Positions 1-8,616 are shown, numbered from the stretch's first letter. The stretch: DNA of 64,000 nt from an uncultured Prevotella sp. (GCA_900554695.1 USHV01000008.1:1-64000), one strand, 5' to 3'. Notes: generated from the sequence alone by a model not told the origin. Translations and numbers: made by a program.

Positions 1-14
1 GAAAGTACATTCAT
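1..14 (-). CDS. Possible start of a gene running off the left edge
   Basis: Read leftward, an ATG at position 14 opens a frame of only four codons (M-N-V-L) before the window ends. A consensus leftward promoter lies about 220 bases upstream at 231-265 and no other leftward gene intervenes, so this is the likely first gene of that transcript. Nothing can be said about its product. Confidence 0.3.
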
Positions 15-225
15 ACGTTTTATCTATTAAATATAAGGTTTCTCTTTACAGTCATCTACTTATGCTTTTCCATTCCGGCATAAAACATCGGCCTTAAAAG
101 CGGGAACTTGTCCTTTTTCGAGCTGCTCAGACTAAGACTCCACTTTAATCAAAGGCACCTGACGTGTCTTATGATTTCACGGATTAGCGTGTCTGCCATC
201 ATAACGCAAACAATCTTGCATTCAT
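15..225 (-). promoter_or_regulatory. Long untranslated leader, possibly structured
   Basis: About 210 bases separate the leftward promoter from the ATG at 14. On the minus strand the first half holds short alternative pairings: CACG can pair with a CGTG a few bases later, and the same CGTG can pair with another CACG about 15 bases further. GGCA and TGCC flank this part. That layout fits a riboswitch or attenuator leader, but I do not recognise the TPP, cobalamin, SAM or FMN consensus in it. Confidence 0.3.
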
Positions 226-230
226 ACACG

Positions 231-265
231 CAAAGATAGTAAAAATATACTTCCTACGAAACAAA
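231..265 (-). promoter_or_regulatory. Leftward Bacteroidetes-type promoter
   Basis: The minus strand reads TATCTTTG at 238-231, a perfect TAnnTTTG -7 box, with a TTTG at 265-262 as the -33 element. The 23-base gap is slightly longer than the usual 19-21. Confidence 0.5.
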
Positions 266-390
266 AATAGAGATAAATAGCAAAATCTCATTTCTTCAGA
301 AATTCAACTGTGATGAACATCAATAGTGAGTGATGGTGTAGAAAATAAATCCGTAACGTGATGTTTTGGTGAAATGAAAGACATCGGAGC

Positions 391-820
391 ACTTTCAAAC
401 CGTAACCGGATTATGATTTTTCGGGCCGAGTTTCCAGTTCTACCCCGAAAAATAAGCGAATATTTGCGGACTGAGTTGTCTTCGGGCTCAAATACGCGAA
501 AAATAAGAGGTTTTTATAAAATATTGAATAGTAATGACTTATGTTTAAGGGGTAGTTTTCCGCATTGCAAAAAGCACCATTTCGGCTTGCGAAATGGGCC
601 ATTTCAGGGGCCAAAATAGGCCATATTGCATCCTGATATGGGCTTTATCGGACTGCGAAATGGGCAATATCGGAAAGCAAGAAGCACTTTTCGAACTATG
701 GTATAGGGTATATCAAAAGGCTGTTCAGTACAAAATAGGCTTTATAACGATGTATTTAACATTCCTTTACACCTCTTTTGCGAATTTATTTTGTCAAAAT
801 AATGTCAAGAAAATTTGTAA
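391..820 (+). repeat. Intergenic 22-bp-phased repeat element, copy A
   Basis: One of four long copies of the same element (others at 21105, 36198 and 62215). Left module: CTTTCAAACCGTAACC, CCCCGAAAAATAAGCG, a GCAAATACGCG-type inverted repeat, AAATAAGAGGTTT and TTGAATAGTAATGA. Core array at 547-721: eight units of 22 bases (one of 21), such as the one at 591-612 that starts GAAATGGGCCATTTC. Right module: TTAACATTCCTTTACACC, TTTGTCAAAATAATGTCAAG, AATTTGTAA. Short frames in it are not convincing genes, because a 22-base period shifts the frame at each unit. Function unknown. Confidence 0.8.
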
Positions 821-903
821 ATCGGACTCACGGGTTTTCAATAAATGCGATGATATGGGGCGCAGGAAAGGATACAAAAGATATGATTCGGACGGGAGAT
901 TAT

Positions 904-1190
904 GATTTACCGACCGGGGAAATATCGATTTATTACTGCTATAATGTCAATTTGTAATGGCTGTAATGACGAGTTATTATTATGGCGATATAAATTCATT
1001 TAGTGACAATATCAATCTATTTTTTACACCAATAATAGTTTATCATTACAGCAATATAGATTTACCATTACACCAATGACAATCTTTTATCGCGGCGGTT
1101 TCAATTTTTTATTTCACGAATAATGATTTATCATTGCGGCAATATAGATTTATCATTAATCAGATATAAATTTATTATTAACCGATAATC
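904..1190. repeat. AT-rich degenerate tandem array, period about 22 bp
   Basis: About thirteen degenerate units of 21-23 bases follow each other. The best conserved are at 1036-1057, 1058-1079, 1124-1145 and 1146-1167, sharing the form GATTTATCATTACnGCAATAT. The sequence is unlike the GAAATGGGCC units of the element next to it at 547-721, but the period is the same. No open frame runs through it. Confidence 0.6.
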
Positions 1191-1490
1191 ATCCTGTCAC
1201 TATTCACATCACCCCACACTGTCTGAAAATTTTCCGGCATCATACAGCGCATCTCGAACAAATCACTCCACGACAGAAATTATATCAATCCGAATATTCA
1301 CCCGATTCAGCGTGGCTTCACGAATAAAATCTATTTTCACGGAATCACCATTGAGCCACACAAAGCGCGACAATGTCCATCATATTGGACATTCCGCGAT
1401 ACATTAATGTGCTTCTTTATTTTTTCATCAATATTTATCGGGAGAACAATGAAAGCCGTAAGCCGCGACGCTTACGGGATATACATAAAC
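1191..1490. other. Intergenic stretch with two short hairpins
   Basis: No gene seen. There is a palindrome AATGTCC/GGACATT at 1372-1393 and a hairpin CCGTAAGC/GCTTACGG at 1456-1477. The second lies beyond the tRNA-Asn terminator and may be a back-up terminator or a processing site. Confidence 0.4.
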
Positions 1491-1521
1491 AAAAAAGGAA
1501 CCGCTTGATGCAGTTCCTTTT
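1491..1521 (-). terminator. Terminator of tRNA-Asn
   Basis: Inverted repeat AAAAGGAAC (1493-1501) and GTTCCTTTT (1513-1521). It is followed on the minus strand by a T-run and starts four bases past the end of the tRNA. Confidence 0.75.
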
Positions 1522-1524
1522 GTG

Positions 1525-1598
1525 CGCTTCAAGATGGGCTTGAACCAACGACCCCCTGATTAACAGTCAGGTGCTCTAACCAACTGAGCTATTGAAGC
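1525..1598 (-). tRNA. tRNA-Asn (anticodon GTT)
   Basis: The minus strand folds into a 74-base cloverleaf. The acceptor stem GCTTCAA/TTGAAGC is perfect, the D stem is GCTC/GAGC, and the anticodon stem CCTGA/TCAGG carries loop CTGTTAA with anticodon GTT. The T arm is GTTGG-TTCAAGC-CCATC with one T-T mismatch, and the discriminator is G. The 3' CCA is not encoded. Promoter at 1618-1649, terminator at 1491-1521, so it is a single-gene unit. Confidence 0.95.
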
Positions 1599-1617
1599 AT
1601 TTTTCTTAATTGCGATG

Positions 1618-1649
1618 CAAAGGTACGGCGTTTATTTCATTCCACCAAA
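1618..1649 (-). promoter_or_regulatory. Promoter of tRNA-Asn
   Basis: Minus strand TTTG (1649-1646), 20 bases, then TACCTTTG (1625-1618). This is a full match to the Bacteroidetes housekeeping promoter, 19 bases ahead of the mature tRNA end. Confidence 0.8.
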
Positions 1650-2026
1650 CATTTTCACGAAAAATTTCAAATTTATTTCAAAAAAAGTGCGTTTTTGAGG
1701 GTTTTACAGCGGAAAATGCGGCATTTTCGGTGCCGATTGGCGGATATGAGGGTTGACGTCTGGAGTTATTCATATTATTGCAGACAGGATTTTCTGATCA
1801 TTTTCGGGGCTTATTCGGATTGTTTCCGTTCTGAAATCAAGGTCATATAAGTTGGATGCAAGAATCAACCATGGCGGATATAAGTATTGTGCAGACCGTA
1901 TTCACGATATGAGAAAAACAATTCAATATGACGGAGAAAGCCGGTTTTTCATACCATATTCGCCATACATCCACACAAAATCTGGCTTTTCACCATGGCA
2001 CATTATGAAAAATAAATACTTTTTAT
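1650..2026. other. Intergenic stretch, nothing recognised
   Basis: AT-rich DNA between the divergent promoters of tRNA-Asn and the S41 protease. I see no convincing gene, RNA or repeat in it. A short rightward frame near 1852-2070 overlaps the promoter of the next gene and is unlikely to be coding. Confidence 0.4.
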
Positions 2027-2057
2027 TTTGTACTGCCCGCAACTTACATTACCTTTG
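2027..2057 (+). promoter_or_regulatory. Promoter of the S41 protease gene
   Basis: TTTG at 2027-2030, a 19-base gap, then TACCTTTG at 2050-2057. The start codon follows 48 bases later. Confidence 0.75.
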
Positions 2058-2105
2058 CAAAGCTTTATAAAGACTTACCACATTATATTAATATAAAAGC
2101 CGCTT

Positions 2106-3812
2106 ATGAGAAAAATCATATTGTTCTGCGTGATGCTGCTTGCCACCACGACAGTTCTTGCCCAGAAAAACGATGACCACAACTTCAAGGTGGCCAAGAA
2201 TCTGGAAGTATTCAACGCCATATACAAAAACCTCGACCTGATGTATGTCGATACGCTCGACGCCGACGAGGTCATCGGCAACGGAATAAAGGCAATGCTG
2301 AACAGTCTCGACCCTTACACCGAATATTATCCCGAGGACAAGTCGGCCGAGTTCAAGCAGATGCTTACAGGCAAATATGCCGGCATCGGCTCGATCATCA
2401 GCTATAACTTCACGCTCAAACGTGTAGTGATAAACGAGCCTTACGAGAACATGCCGGCGGCAGAAGTGGGCCTGAAGAAGGGCGACATAATACTAAGCAT
2501 CGACGGCGAGGACATGACCGACAAAACAAACGCATACGTCAGCGAGCATCTGCGCGGCGACGCAGGCACCACTCTCGAGCTGAAGATACACCGTCCTTCC
2601 ACCGACAAGGACATGACTTTCAAAATACAGCGCAAGGCCATACAGATGCCCGACCTACAATACTACGGCATGCAGGCAGGCGACATAGGCTATATAGATC
2701 TCAACTCATACGTCGGCGAGAACTGCGCAAAGGATTTCCGCCGCGCGTTCATCGACCTGAAGAAGCAGGGAGCGAAGGGTCTGGTGATAGACTTGCGCAA
2801 CAACGGCGGCGGCTCTGTGCAGGAAGCGTTGTCTATACTGAACATATTCATCCCGAAAAACACCGAGCTGCTCTCGATGAAAGGCAAGATGCAGCGTTCC
2901 AACCAAACGTATAAGACCACCGTGGAACCGATAGACACGATAATGCCTATCGTCGTACTTGTGAACGAAGCAACGGCAAGCGCCAGCGAGATAACGAGCG
3001 GAGCGCTCCAGGATCTCGACCGCGCCGTGATAATGGGAACACGCACCTACGGCAAGGGACTCGTACAGGTGCCTAACGTGCAACTGCCTTACAACGGCAA
3101 CCTGAAGCTCACCACCGCCAAATATTTCACCCCGAGCGGCCGCTGCATACAGGCAATCAACTACAAACACTCGCAGGGCGGATATACCGAACACGTGCCC
3201 GACTCGCTCACACACGAGTTCCGCACACGCAGCGGACGAATAGTGCGTGACGGAGGAGGCATAGAACCGGACATCAAGATAGAGCCCGACTCGCTGCCGA
3301 ACATAGCGTTCTACCTGCAACAGGCGGACACAACCGACCAGATGTTCAACTATGTTGTGGATTACATAAAGAACCATCCTACCATAGCTCCGCCTTCAGA
3401 GTTCGAGATAAGCGACGCCGACTACGAGGACTTCAAGCAGCGTGTCATCAACAGCAAGTTCACTTACGACCGCGTGAGTGAGAAATGTCTCGAGGAACTC
3501 GTGAAACTTGCCAAGTTCGAAGGCTACTACGACGACGCCAAACCCGAGTTCGAGGCTCTGGAGAAGAAGCTGAAGCACAACATAGCCAAGGACCTCGACT
3601 TCGACTATAACAAGCAGAAGATAAAAGAGATTCTCACCTCCGACATCATCACCGCCTACTACTTCCAGCGCGGAGCCATAGAGAACAGCCTGCGATACGA
3701 CAAACAGATGAAGGAGGCAATACGTCTGTTGAAGTCGCCCGAGGAGTATGCGGCGATACTGAAGCCCAAGGCCGAGAAGAAACAAACGCCCGAGAAAGGA
3801 GACAAAGACTAA
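2106..3812 (+). CDS. Carboxyl-terminal processing protease, S41 family
   Basis: A 568-residue exported serine protease of the CtpA/Prc type, expected to cleave envelope proteins near their C-termini. A signal peptide fills residues 1-20 (MRKIILFCVMLLATTTVLAQ), so the ATG at 2106 is a good start. A PDZ domain follows at about 85-165, with the carboxylate-binding loop region GIGSIISY and the segment AAEVGLKKGDIILSIDG. The catalytic core has the nucleophile serine in EATASASEITSGAL and the general-base lysine in GTRTYGKGLVQ, the Ser-Lys dyad of the family. The C-terminal 190 residues are charged and helical. It is monocistronic, with its own promoter and a strong terminator. Its exact substrate cannot be told from sequence. 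Confidence 0.92.
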   Translation: MRKIILFCVMLLATTTVLAQKNDDHNFKVAKNLEVFNAIYKNLDLMYVDTLDADEVIGNGIKAMLNSLDPYTEYYPEDKSAEFKQMLTGKYAGIGSIISYNFTLKRVVINEPYENMPAAEVGLKKGDIILSIDGEDMTDKTNAYVSEHLRGDAGTTLELKIHRPSTDKDMTFKIQRKAIQMPDLQYYGMQAGDIGYIDLNSYVGENCAKDFRRAFIDLKKQGAKGLVIDLRNNGGGSVQEALSILNIFIPKNTELLSMKGKMQRSNQTYKTTVEPIDTIMPIVVLVNEATASASEITSGALQDLDRAVIMGTRTYGKGLVQVPNVQLPYNGNLKLTTAKYFTPSGRCIQAINYKHSQGGYTEHVPDSLTHEFRTRSGRIVRDGGGIEPDIKIEPDSLPNIAFYLQQADTTDQMFNYVVDYIKNHPTIAPPSEFEISDADYEDFKQRVINSKFTYDRVSEKCLEELVKLAKFEGYYDDAKPEFEALEKKLKHNIAKDLDFDYNKQKIKEILTSDIITAYYFQRGAIENSLRYDKQMKEAIRLLKSPEEYAAILKPKAEKKQTPEKGDKD

Positions 3813-3835
3813 AAGAACATATTTTAAACACACAT

Positions 3836-3891
3836 AAAAAAGAGAGACATCCCGCAGTCGTCTTCCGACACTCAGGATGTCTCTCTTTTTT
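3836..3891. terminator. Bidirectional terminator
   Basis: A 17-base perfect inverted repeat, AAAAAAGAGAGACATCC (3836-3852) and GGATGTCTCTCTTTTTT (3875-3891), sits between two convergent genes. It gives a U-run on either strand. Confidence 0.9.
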
Positions 3892-3946
3892 GAATCAACC
3901 TGTTATTTACCTTTCACACAACGTAGTGACGCCCTATCTCCTACCG

Positions 3947-4489
3947 TCACATACCGCTTTCTGCCCTGCTGAACGTCACGCGCACGTTTCCGCTGCCCAA
4001 CGCCTCAGCCAGTCCTTCAGGGTTGTCTATCTGTCCCAACCGTGTGTAACTGTATCCGGAAGAGAACGTTTCGTAGAAAATCACCAGACACGTACTGCCA
4101 TACAACATCAGGTCACCGGTGCGTATCGTACCCGGACGATAGCTTTCCACCGGCAGCGAAGTGTCAAGATAATAATACTTCTCGTTGCCGTTCAGTTCGC
4201 TCATATCCACGGTCAGCGGCATCAGAGCCGCAAAGGCACGCGCCGCATCTTTGTCGGCAAGTGTGGCGGCATACGTCCGTCCGCCAACGCTTATGTTTAT
4301 TCTGTTACTCATAATGGTATCTGTTGTTTCCTCATTCCCGCCGTTTCCGTCGTCAGCAGTGTCGTTGTCAGTGCCCGGCGACGGCTGCACCGTATCCGGC
4401 ATCGTAGGATCCTCTTCTGAACAGGCAGCGAAACCGCTTGCCATTCCGGCAACCGAAAGAGCGACGATAAGCTGTATAAGATATTTCAT
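3947..4489 (-). CDS. Lipoprotein with cyclophilin-like domain
   Basis: A 180-residue predicted lipoprotein. The signal peptide ends in a lipobox-like GFAAC with the acylated cysteine at about residue 23, followed by an acidic, Pro/Asp/Thr-rich linker to about residue 65. The rest (about 65-178) matches the small beta-barrel cyclophilin-like domain of the TM1367 type, with the family's hallmark runs MSELNGNEKYYYL, YRPGTIRTGDLMLYGS and CLVIFYETF. No isomerase activity is established for this branch. It lies 99 bases downstream of the alpha/beta hydrolase gene on the same strand, a pairing I recall from other Bacteroidales and gut bacteria, so they may work together. Confidence 0.75.
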   Translation of the reverse strand: MKYLIQLIVALSVAGMASGFAACSEEDPTMPDTVQPSPGTDNDTADDGNGGNEETTDTIMSNRINISVGGRTYAATLADKDAARAFAALMPLTVDMSELNGNEKYYYLDTSLPVESYRPGTIRTGDLMLYGSTCLVIFYETFSSGYSYTRLGQIDNPEGLAEALGSGNVRVTFSRAESGM

Positions 4490-4588
4490 ATCACGTTATT
4501 TTAAATATCAGATAATTGTCCTGACCTCACATGGGAAGCCATACGGCCAGCTACACATCCAATCGCGCCGCCGGCCGTCGTGCTGTCC

Positions 4589-5650
4589 TCATTCGCACAG
4601 ATATGTGCGATAGAACTCCTCTATCTTGTCAAAAGGTATCTTTTCCTTGTTGTCGTACAGGTCGGTATGGCTTGCTCCCGGCACTATCACGAGCTTCTTG
4701 TTGTCACCTTTAAGACGTTTGTAGGCGTCCTCACCGAAATAACGCGAGTGAGCCTTCTCACCGTGAACCACCATCACCGCGCTGCCTATCTCGCCGATGT
4801 ATGTCATCAGCGGCATGTTGAGGAACGAGAGCGCCGACGTTGTGTTCCATCCGTCGTTGGAGTTGAGCGAACGCTTGTGGTAGCCGCGCTTGGTCTTGTA
4901 GTATGCGTAATAGTCTTTCACAAACTGCGGAGCATTCTCCGGCAGCGGGTCAACCACTCCACCGGCACGCGCATACGTTCCGTTGCGGTAGTCTTCGGTG
5001 CGCTGCGCACTGAGCTTCTGACGGAGAGCGTGACGCGCCTCGGCGTTGTCGTCGGCATCGAAATATCCGTTTGCCGTCACACGGCTCATATCGTACATGG
5101 TCGAAGCCACCGTAGCCTTTATGCGTGTGTCTACTGCCGCCGAGTTGAGAGCCATGCCACCCCATCCGCAAATGCCGAGAATACCGATTCGGGCAGTATC
5201 GACATCGTTGCGTACCGACAGATAATCGACAGCCGCGCAGAAGTCTTCGGTGTTGATGTCAGGTGATGCCACATAGCGCGGACTGCCGCCGCTCTCACCT
5301 GTAAACGACGGGTCGAAGGCTATGGTTAGGAATCCCCGCTCTGCGAGTTCCTGCGCATAGAGTCCCGACGCCTGCTCCTTCACGGCACCGAACGGGCCAC
5401 TCACCGCCACAGCCGGCAGCTTACCTTCAGCGCCGACGGGTTTATACAGATCGGCGGCGAGCGTTATGCCGTAACGGTTGCAGAAAGTCACCTTCTCATG
5501 ACTCACCTTCTCACTCTTCGGGAACGTCTTGTCCCACTCTTGTGTAAGTTCCAGTTTCTCCATATTTATCTCGTTTTTTACAGTTGTCTGAGCACCGACA
5601 GCCGACGTGGCAGCCAGTAACGTAGCGGTCATTATAGCCTTTATGTTCAT
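4589..5650 (-). CDS. Exported alpha/beta hydrolase (dienelactone hydrolase-like)
   Basis: A 353-residue protein if started at the ATG at 5650, which gives a clean signal peptide (MNIKAIMTATLLAATSAVGAQ); the frame is open 16 codons further upstream, but that would bury the signal. The domain is an alpha/beta hydrolase. VTFCNRYGITLAADLYKP is the N-terminal strand pair, GPFGAVKEQ the oxyanion region, and GILGICGWGGMAL the nucleophile elbow, where the nucleophile position appears to be Cys instead of Ser. The acid comes from the region around MVVHGEKAHS, and the His from PGASHTDLYDN. Substrate unknown; relatives are called YcjY-like or acetyl-esterase-like. Probably cotranscribed with the cyclophilin-like lipoprotein. 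Confidence 0.8.
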   Translation of the reverse strand: MNIKAIMTATLLAATSAVGAQTTVKNEINMEKLELTQEWDKTFPKSEKVSHEKVTFCNRYGITLAADLYKPVGAEGKLPAVAVSGPFGAVKEQASGLYAQELAERGFLTIAFDPSFTGESGGSPRYVASPDINTEDFCAAVDYLSVRNDVDTARIGILGICGWGGMALNSAAVDTRIKATVASTMYDMSRVTANGYFDADDNAEARHALRQKLSAQRTEDYRNGTYARAGGVVDPLPENAPQFVKDYYAYYKTKRGYHKRSLNSNDGWNTTSALSFLNMPLMTYIGEIGSAVMVVHGEKAHSRYFGEDAYKRLKGDNKKLVIVPGASHTDLYDNKEKIPFDKIEEFYRTYLCE

Positions 5651-5677
5651 GTTTTCAGTATGTTTTGTTGTACGCTG

Positions 5678-5685
5678 CAAATTTA
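5678..5685 (-). promoter_or_regulatory. -7 box of the alpha/beta hydrolase gene
   Basis: Minus strand TAAATTTG fits TAnnTTTG and lies 27 bases ahead of the start at 5650. No clear TTTG -33 element is present. Confidence 0.45.
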
Positions 5686-5796
5686 TTCTTATTACCACAA
5701 CGCCACGATACCTTCTTAACGGACATAAATACCCGTTTTACTGATTCGTTCCTTATGGCAGCGCCACGTCCGTATAAGATGTATGAAAACAGCAAC

Positions 5797-5820
5797 GCCG
5801 CTCCGGAAAGCCGGAGCGGC
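5797..5820 (-). terminator. Terminator of the GH5 gene
   Basis: Perfect 10-base stem GCCGCTCCGG/CCGGAGCGGC with an AAAG loop (CTTT on the transcribed minus strand). It lies 76 bases past the GH5 stop. The following minus-strand DNA is only moderately T-rich. Confidence 0.6.
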
Positions 5821-5895
5821 GCACGATGGAAAGATGCCTGAAGACGACACCTAATATTATATATGCGCAGCGCGCGTGAGCATACTGCCTCAGCC

Positions 5896-6990
5896 TCAAC
5901 GGTGCATCAGAGTATCGACGAAGCGCGTATGCCACTCACCCGTCCGCATGTCGCGCAGGCCGAAGCCTCCGCCGTCCTTATAGTTCCAAAGCGCCCACGA
6001 TACGCCCAGCTCGTCGAGCACGCCCGTAAGATCGCCGAGCCACCTCAAGGCATCAGCCTCCGGCACACGGCTATACACCCCGAACTCGCCGCAGTATAGC
6101 CCCAGTCCAAGCTCGTCGGCCTTCTTCTTCGCCTTCATCACGTTGTCCTTAATGCGCTGACGGTCCCACACCGTCACCCAACCCTCAGCCAACTGTCTGT
6201 CGCGGCCGGTCATGGCGGCAAGTTCATCAGCCGTGACTATCTCACCGGGATAGTGCACCGTTCCGCCGAAATCCTTCTGTTCGGTCCATCCTGCCCTGTA
6301 ATGTGTGAAGAAATAAGGCTCATAGAAATGGAAACTCAGTATGATGTTGTCGTCGCCCGCCGGCACACGCAGATGCTCAAACGTGGCTGTCTGCTGCCAC
6401 ATGTTCGAGCCCACGACTATCGTCCGGCTCTTCTCGCGGCTTCTGATTACGCCATACACCTTTGCCACCAGCTTATTCCACGCCTCATGGTCGGGCGCCA
6501 CAGGCTCGTTCATTATCTCGTATGCAACGACGTCGTTGCCGTATTCATGCAGTTCGTCCGACAGATCCTTCCAAAGACTGCACAGATGTTCCTGGTCCTT
6601 CTCGCTGCTCCAAAGCGAATTAGTGCGTCCCTCGGCACCGGCGTTGAAGTCGTGCGCATACACTATATGCAGGTCCACAACCACCTTCAGTCCGTTCTTT
6701 ATGGCATTCCTGATGCCTGCGTGCAATATGCCGAACACCTCCTTGTTGCGCGTGCCGTCCGCGTTCCACAACTCTTTTTCGTCAATCGGCAGCCGCACAT
6801 GGTCGAATCCCTGTCGGGCTATCTCCTTAAAATCGTCGGCAGTGACAAACTCCGACTTCGGGATGTCCTTGTAGTAGCACTGCGAAAGCCAGTGGGCAAT
6901 GTTCACACCACGGCCGGGCACGAAATCACCGGCCATACACACGATGCCCTTCAGGACCAGTGCGATAAAGAGAATAAGTCTGAATTTCAT
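5896..6990 (-). CDS. GH5-family endo-glycanase (cellulase-like)
   Basis: A 364-residue secreted glycoside hydrolase of family 5, expected to cut beta-1,4-linked glucan or mannan internally with retention. The signal peptide ends near residue 20 (GIVCMAGD). The (beta/alpha)8 barrel starts with PGRGVNIAHWLSQ. The conserved arginine is in HVRLPID and the histidine in VVDLHIVY. The acid/base Glu is in YEIMNEPVAP, the later His/Tyr in FHFYEPYFFTHY, and the nucleophile Glu in LYCGEFGVY. WALWNYKDGGGFG closes the barrel. There is no carbohydrate-binding module. A full promoter stands at 7069-7100 and a terminator follows, so it is transcribed alone. The substrate is not settled by sequence. Confidence 0.88.
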   Translation of the reverse strand: MKFRLILFIALVLKGIVCMAGDFVPGRGVNIAHWLSQCYYKDIPKSEFVTADDFKEIARQGFDHVRLPIDEKELWNADGTRNKEVFGILHAGIRNAIKNGLKVVVDLHIVYAHDFNAGAEGRTNSLWSSEKDQEHLCSLWKDLSDELHEYGNDVVAYEIMNEPVAPDHEAWNKLVAKVYGVIRSREKSRTIVVGSNMWQQTATFEHLRVPAGDDNIILSFHFYEPYFFTHYRAGWTEQKDFGGTVHYPGEIVTADELAAMTGRDRQLAEGWVTVWDRQRIKDNVMKAKKKADELGLGLYCGEFGVYSRVPEADALRWLGDLTGVLDELGVSWALWNYKDGGGFGLRDMRTGEWHTRFVDTLMHR

Positions 6991-7068
6991 ATTTATTGGG
7001 TTATGTTAGTAGTGCTGATTTAAATGAATAGCGCGTTCCGTGAACGCCGTTTAAAAATTATGTGAGTA

Positions 7069-7100
7069 CAAAGATAGTGAAAGGTGAGCGCAATAGCAAA
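7069..7100 (-). promoter_or_regulatory. Promoter of the GH5 gene
   Basis: Minus strand TTTG (7100-7097), a 20-base gap and TATCTTTG (7076-7069): a full consensus. The leader is about 70 bases. Confidence 0.75.
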
Positions 7101-7335
7101 TGGAAAAACGATGTTTTTACAGATTTTGATATTGCCGAACCCTATCCCATCCTATTATAATATATCGGAAAGCGAAGCGCAACCGCAAGCCATGGACAAT
7201 AAAAAACATAGAACCGGATTCAATAAACATTTAACAGATTTAAGTTAAAAAATTTCCGAAAAAATATCCGTCTGACAACATAAAATAGAAAACGAAGAGG
7301 CGTAAAAAAGACTTTCGGAACATGATATTCGCGCA
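7101..7335. other. Intergenic stretch, nothing recognised
   Basis: AT-rich sequence between the GH5 promoter and the repeat element. The words TTTTTACAGATTTT and ATTTAACAGATTTAAG occur, and the first recurs at about 44245 upstream of topA. No gene seen. Confidence 0.35.
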
Positions 7336-7608
7336 ATCGTAAGTCGGTCGCGACACCATTGGCTTGCAAAAGAGCCCATTTCACAATGCGAAATGCCCCA
7401 TATCACACCCCGAAATGGCCTTTATCACACTCTGAAATAGGCCATTTCGCAATGCAATAAAGGCTTTATTGCAAAGCACCCATGATGGTCCCGGCAGGGC
7501 ATATCATATCAAGCGTCTGACTATCAACATATTATGCAAATGCTCAAAATTTCGCTTGTTTTCGCGCAAAAACCTTGTCCGACCGGAAAAATTCGAGTTT
7601 TGAGCACG
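7336..7608 (-). repeat. 22-bp-phased repeat element, short copy B
   Basis: A shorter, diverged copy. The array at 7368-7477 has five exact 22-base units. To its right lies CTGACTATCAACATATTATG followed by CTCAAAA and a TTTTGAG further on. This matches the reverse complement of the left module of the long copies, so the module order is inverted here. The start of the element (CGTAAGTCGGTC) resembles the far right end of copy G. It lies downstream of the SGNH hydrolase gene and upstream of the GH5 promoter. Confidence 0.65.
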
Positions 7609-7761
7609 TATAATTTAACTTTTGCGGAATCATAATTGAGAATAAGCAATTATCTAAGGTCCCGTTACTCACCGGCACGGCATCCACACCACCTGCCGCA
7701 ACACGCATTTCCACATACGGCGCAACAGGTATGCGACAGCCACGAACAGCACCACCGGCCG

Positions 7762-8616
7762 TCAGTCGAACACGGCCGGCAACGCCAACATCTGGCGGGC
7801 GATGGTCTGAGCCATACGCTTGTGACCCGCGGCGTTAGGATGCAGACGGTCGGTCTTGTCGTTACTGAAATAGCGTGCGTGCGAATCGTTGAGCGGATAG
7901 AGCCCGCTCAGACTATTGAGGTCTATCACCGGCACGGCCCATACGCCGGCGGCTTCCTTCACCGCCTCGACATACTCGTCGAAGAACACGCCGATGCTGT
8001 TTGCGAAACGCTCGTCGGGCTGTATGTTGTCAGGGCCGAAACATGCGTAGGCACGGTGGATTGGCGTGAGCATGATAATCTGCTTATCGGGATAATTGGT
8101 CTTGAGAAAGTCCATCAGTATGTTTATGCGGCCCTTGAACGTGGCGTCGCTCATCACCGGCGTACGGTATTTGCGCACGGCCTTTCCGCCTCCGCCGACA
8201 ACGGTCTCGCGCTCGCCCGTCTCGTACCATTCGCCTATGGGGACACCGCTGTTGTAGTCGTTGGTACCTGCGAATATCATTATTGCGTCCACGCTGTCGC
8301 CACGTTCCTCGAGCAGATGACGCGCCTGACCGGCAAGGTCGCTCATCTGGTGACCGTTGATGCCATACACCAGAGGCACGATGCCGAGCATGTCGGCCAG
8401 ATATTCCCAGTAGCAGCAGGTGGTGCCTACGCGTTGGGCGTCGGTGATGGAGTCGCCGAGGAATGCCACACGGCGGCCGCGCCACTGGTTATTGGCCATG
8501 GTCTGACCGTCTGCGCCCATATTATGGGCGGCAAGCACCGGCAGCGGCACGAGCTCGGCAAGCAATATGATGACCGCCATGATGTATGCCGCGGATGTTC
8601 GTTGTAAGTCTTTCAT
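7762..8616 (-). CDS. Secreted SGNH/GDSL-family hydrolase
   Basis: A 284-residue exported esterase-like protein. An N-terminal hydrophobic segment (residues about 10-30) acts as signal peptide. Block I with the nucleophile serine is VAFLGDSITDAQRVG. The conserved Gly of block II is in VYGINGHQMSDL, block III is MIFAGTNDYNSG, and block V with the Asp-His pair is DRLHPNAAGH, so the catalytic set is complete. Such enzymes commonly deacetylate polysaccharides in Bacteroidales; that role is inferred. It is on the same strand as the GH5 gene but about 770 bases upstream of it, with a repeat element between. Confidence 0.85.
   Translation of the reverse strand: MKDLQRTSAAYIMAVIILLAELVPLPVLAAHNMGADGQTMANNQWRGRRVAFLGDSITDAQRVGTTCCYWEYLADMLGIVPLVYGINGHQMSDLAGQARHLLEERGDSVDAIMIFAGTNDYNSGVPIGEWYETGERETVVGGGGKAVRKYRTPVMSDATFKGRINILMDFLKTNYPDKQIIMLTPIHRAYACFGPDNIQPDERFANSIGVFFDEYVEAVKEAAGVWAVPVIDLNSLSGLYPLNDSHARYFSNDKTDRLHPNAAGHKRMAQTIARQMLALPAVFD

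Noticed and set aside
547..721. Plasmid-type replication origin with 22-bp iterons
   Set aside because: Spacing is iteron-like, but there are many copies, no Rep gene is nearby, and the surrounding genes are chromosomal.
374..905. Short open frames inside copies of the repeat element, with similar translations in copies A, C, E and G (for example 374-619, 21178-21474, 36270-36461, 62165-62479)
   Set aside because: The similarity follows from the DNA repeats. The starts are not shared, both strands are open, and a 22-base period breaks any reading frame. A codon-position test on all genomic copies would overturn this if third positions vary most.
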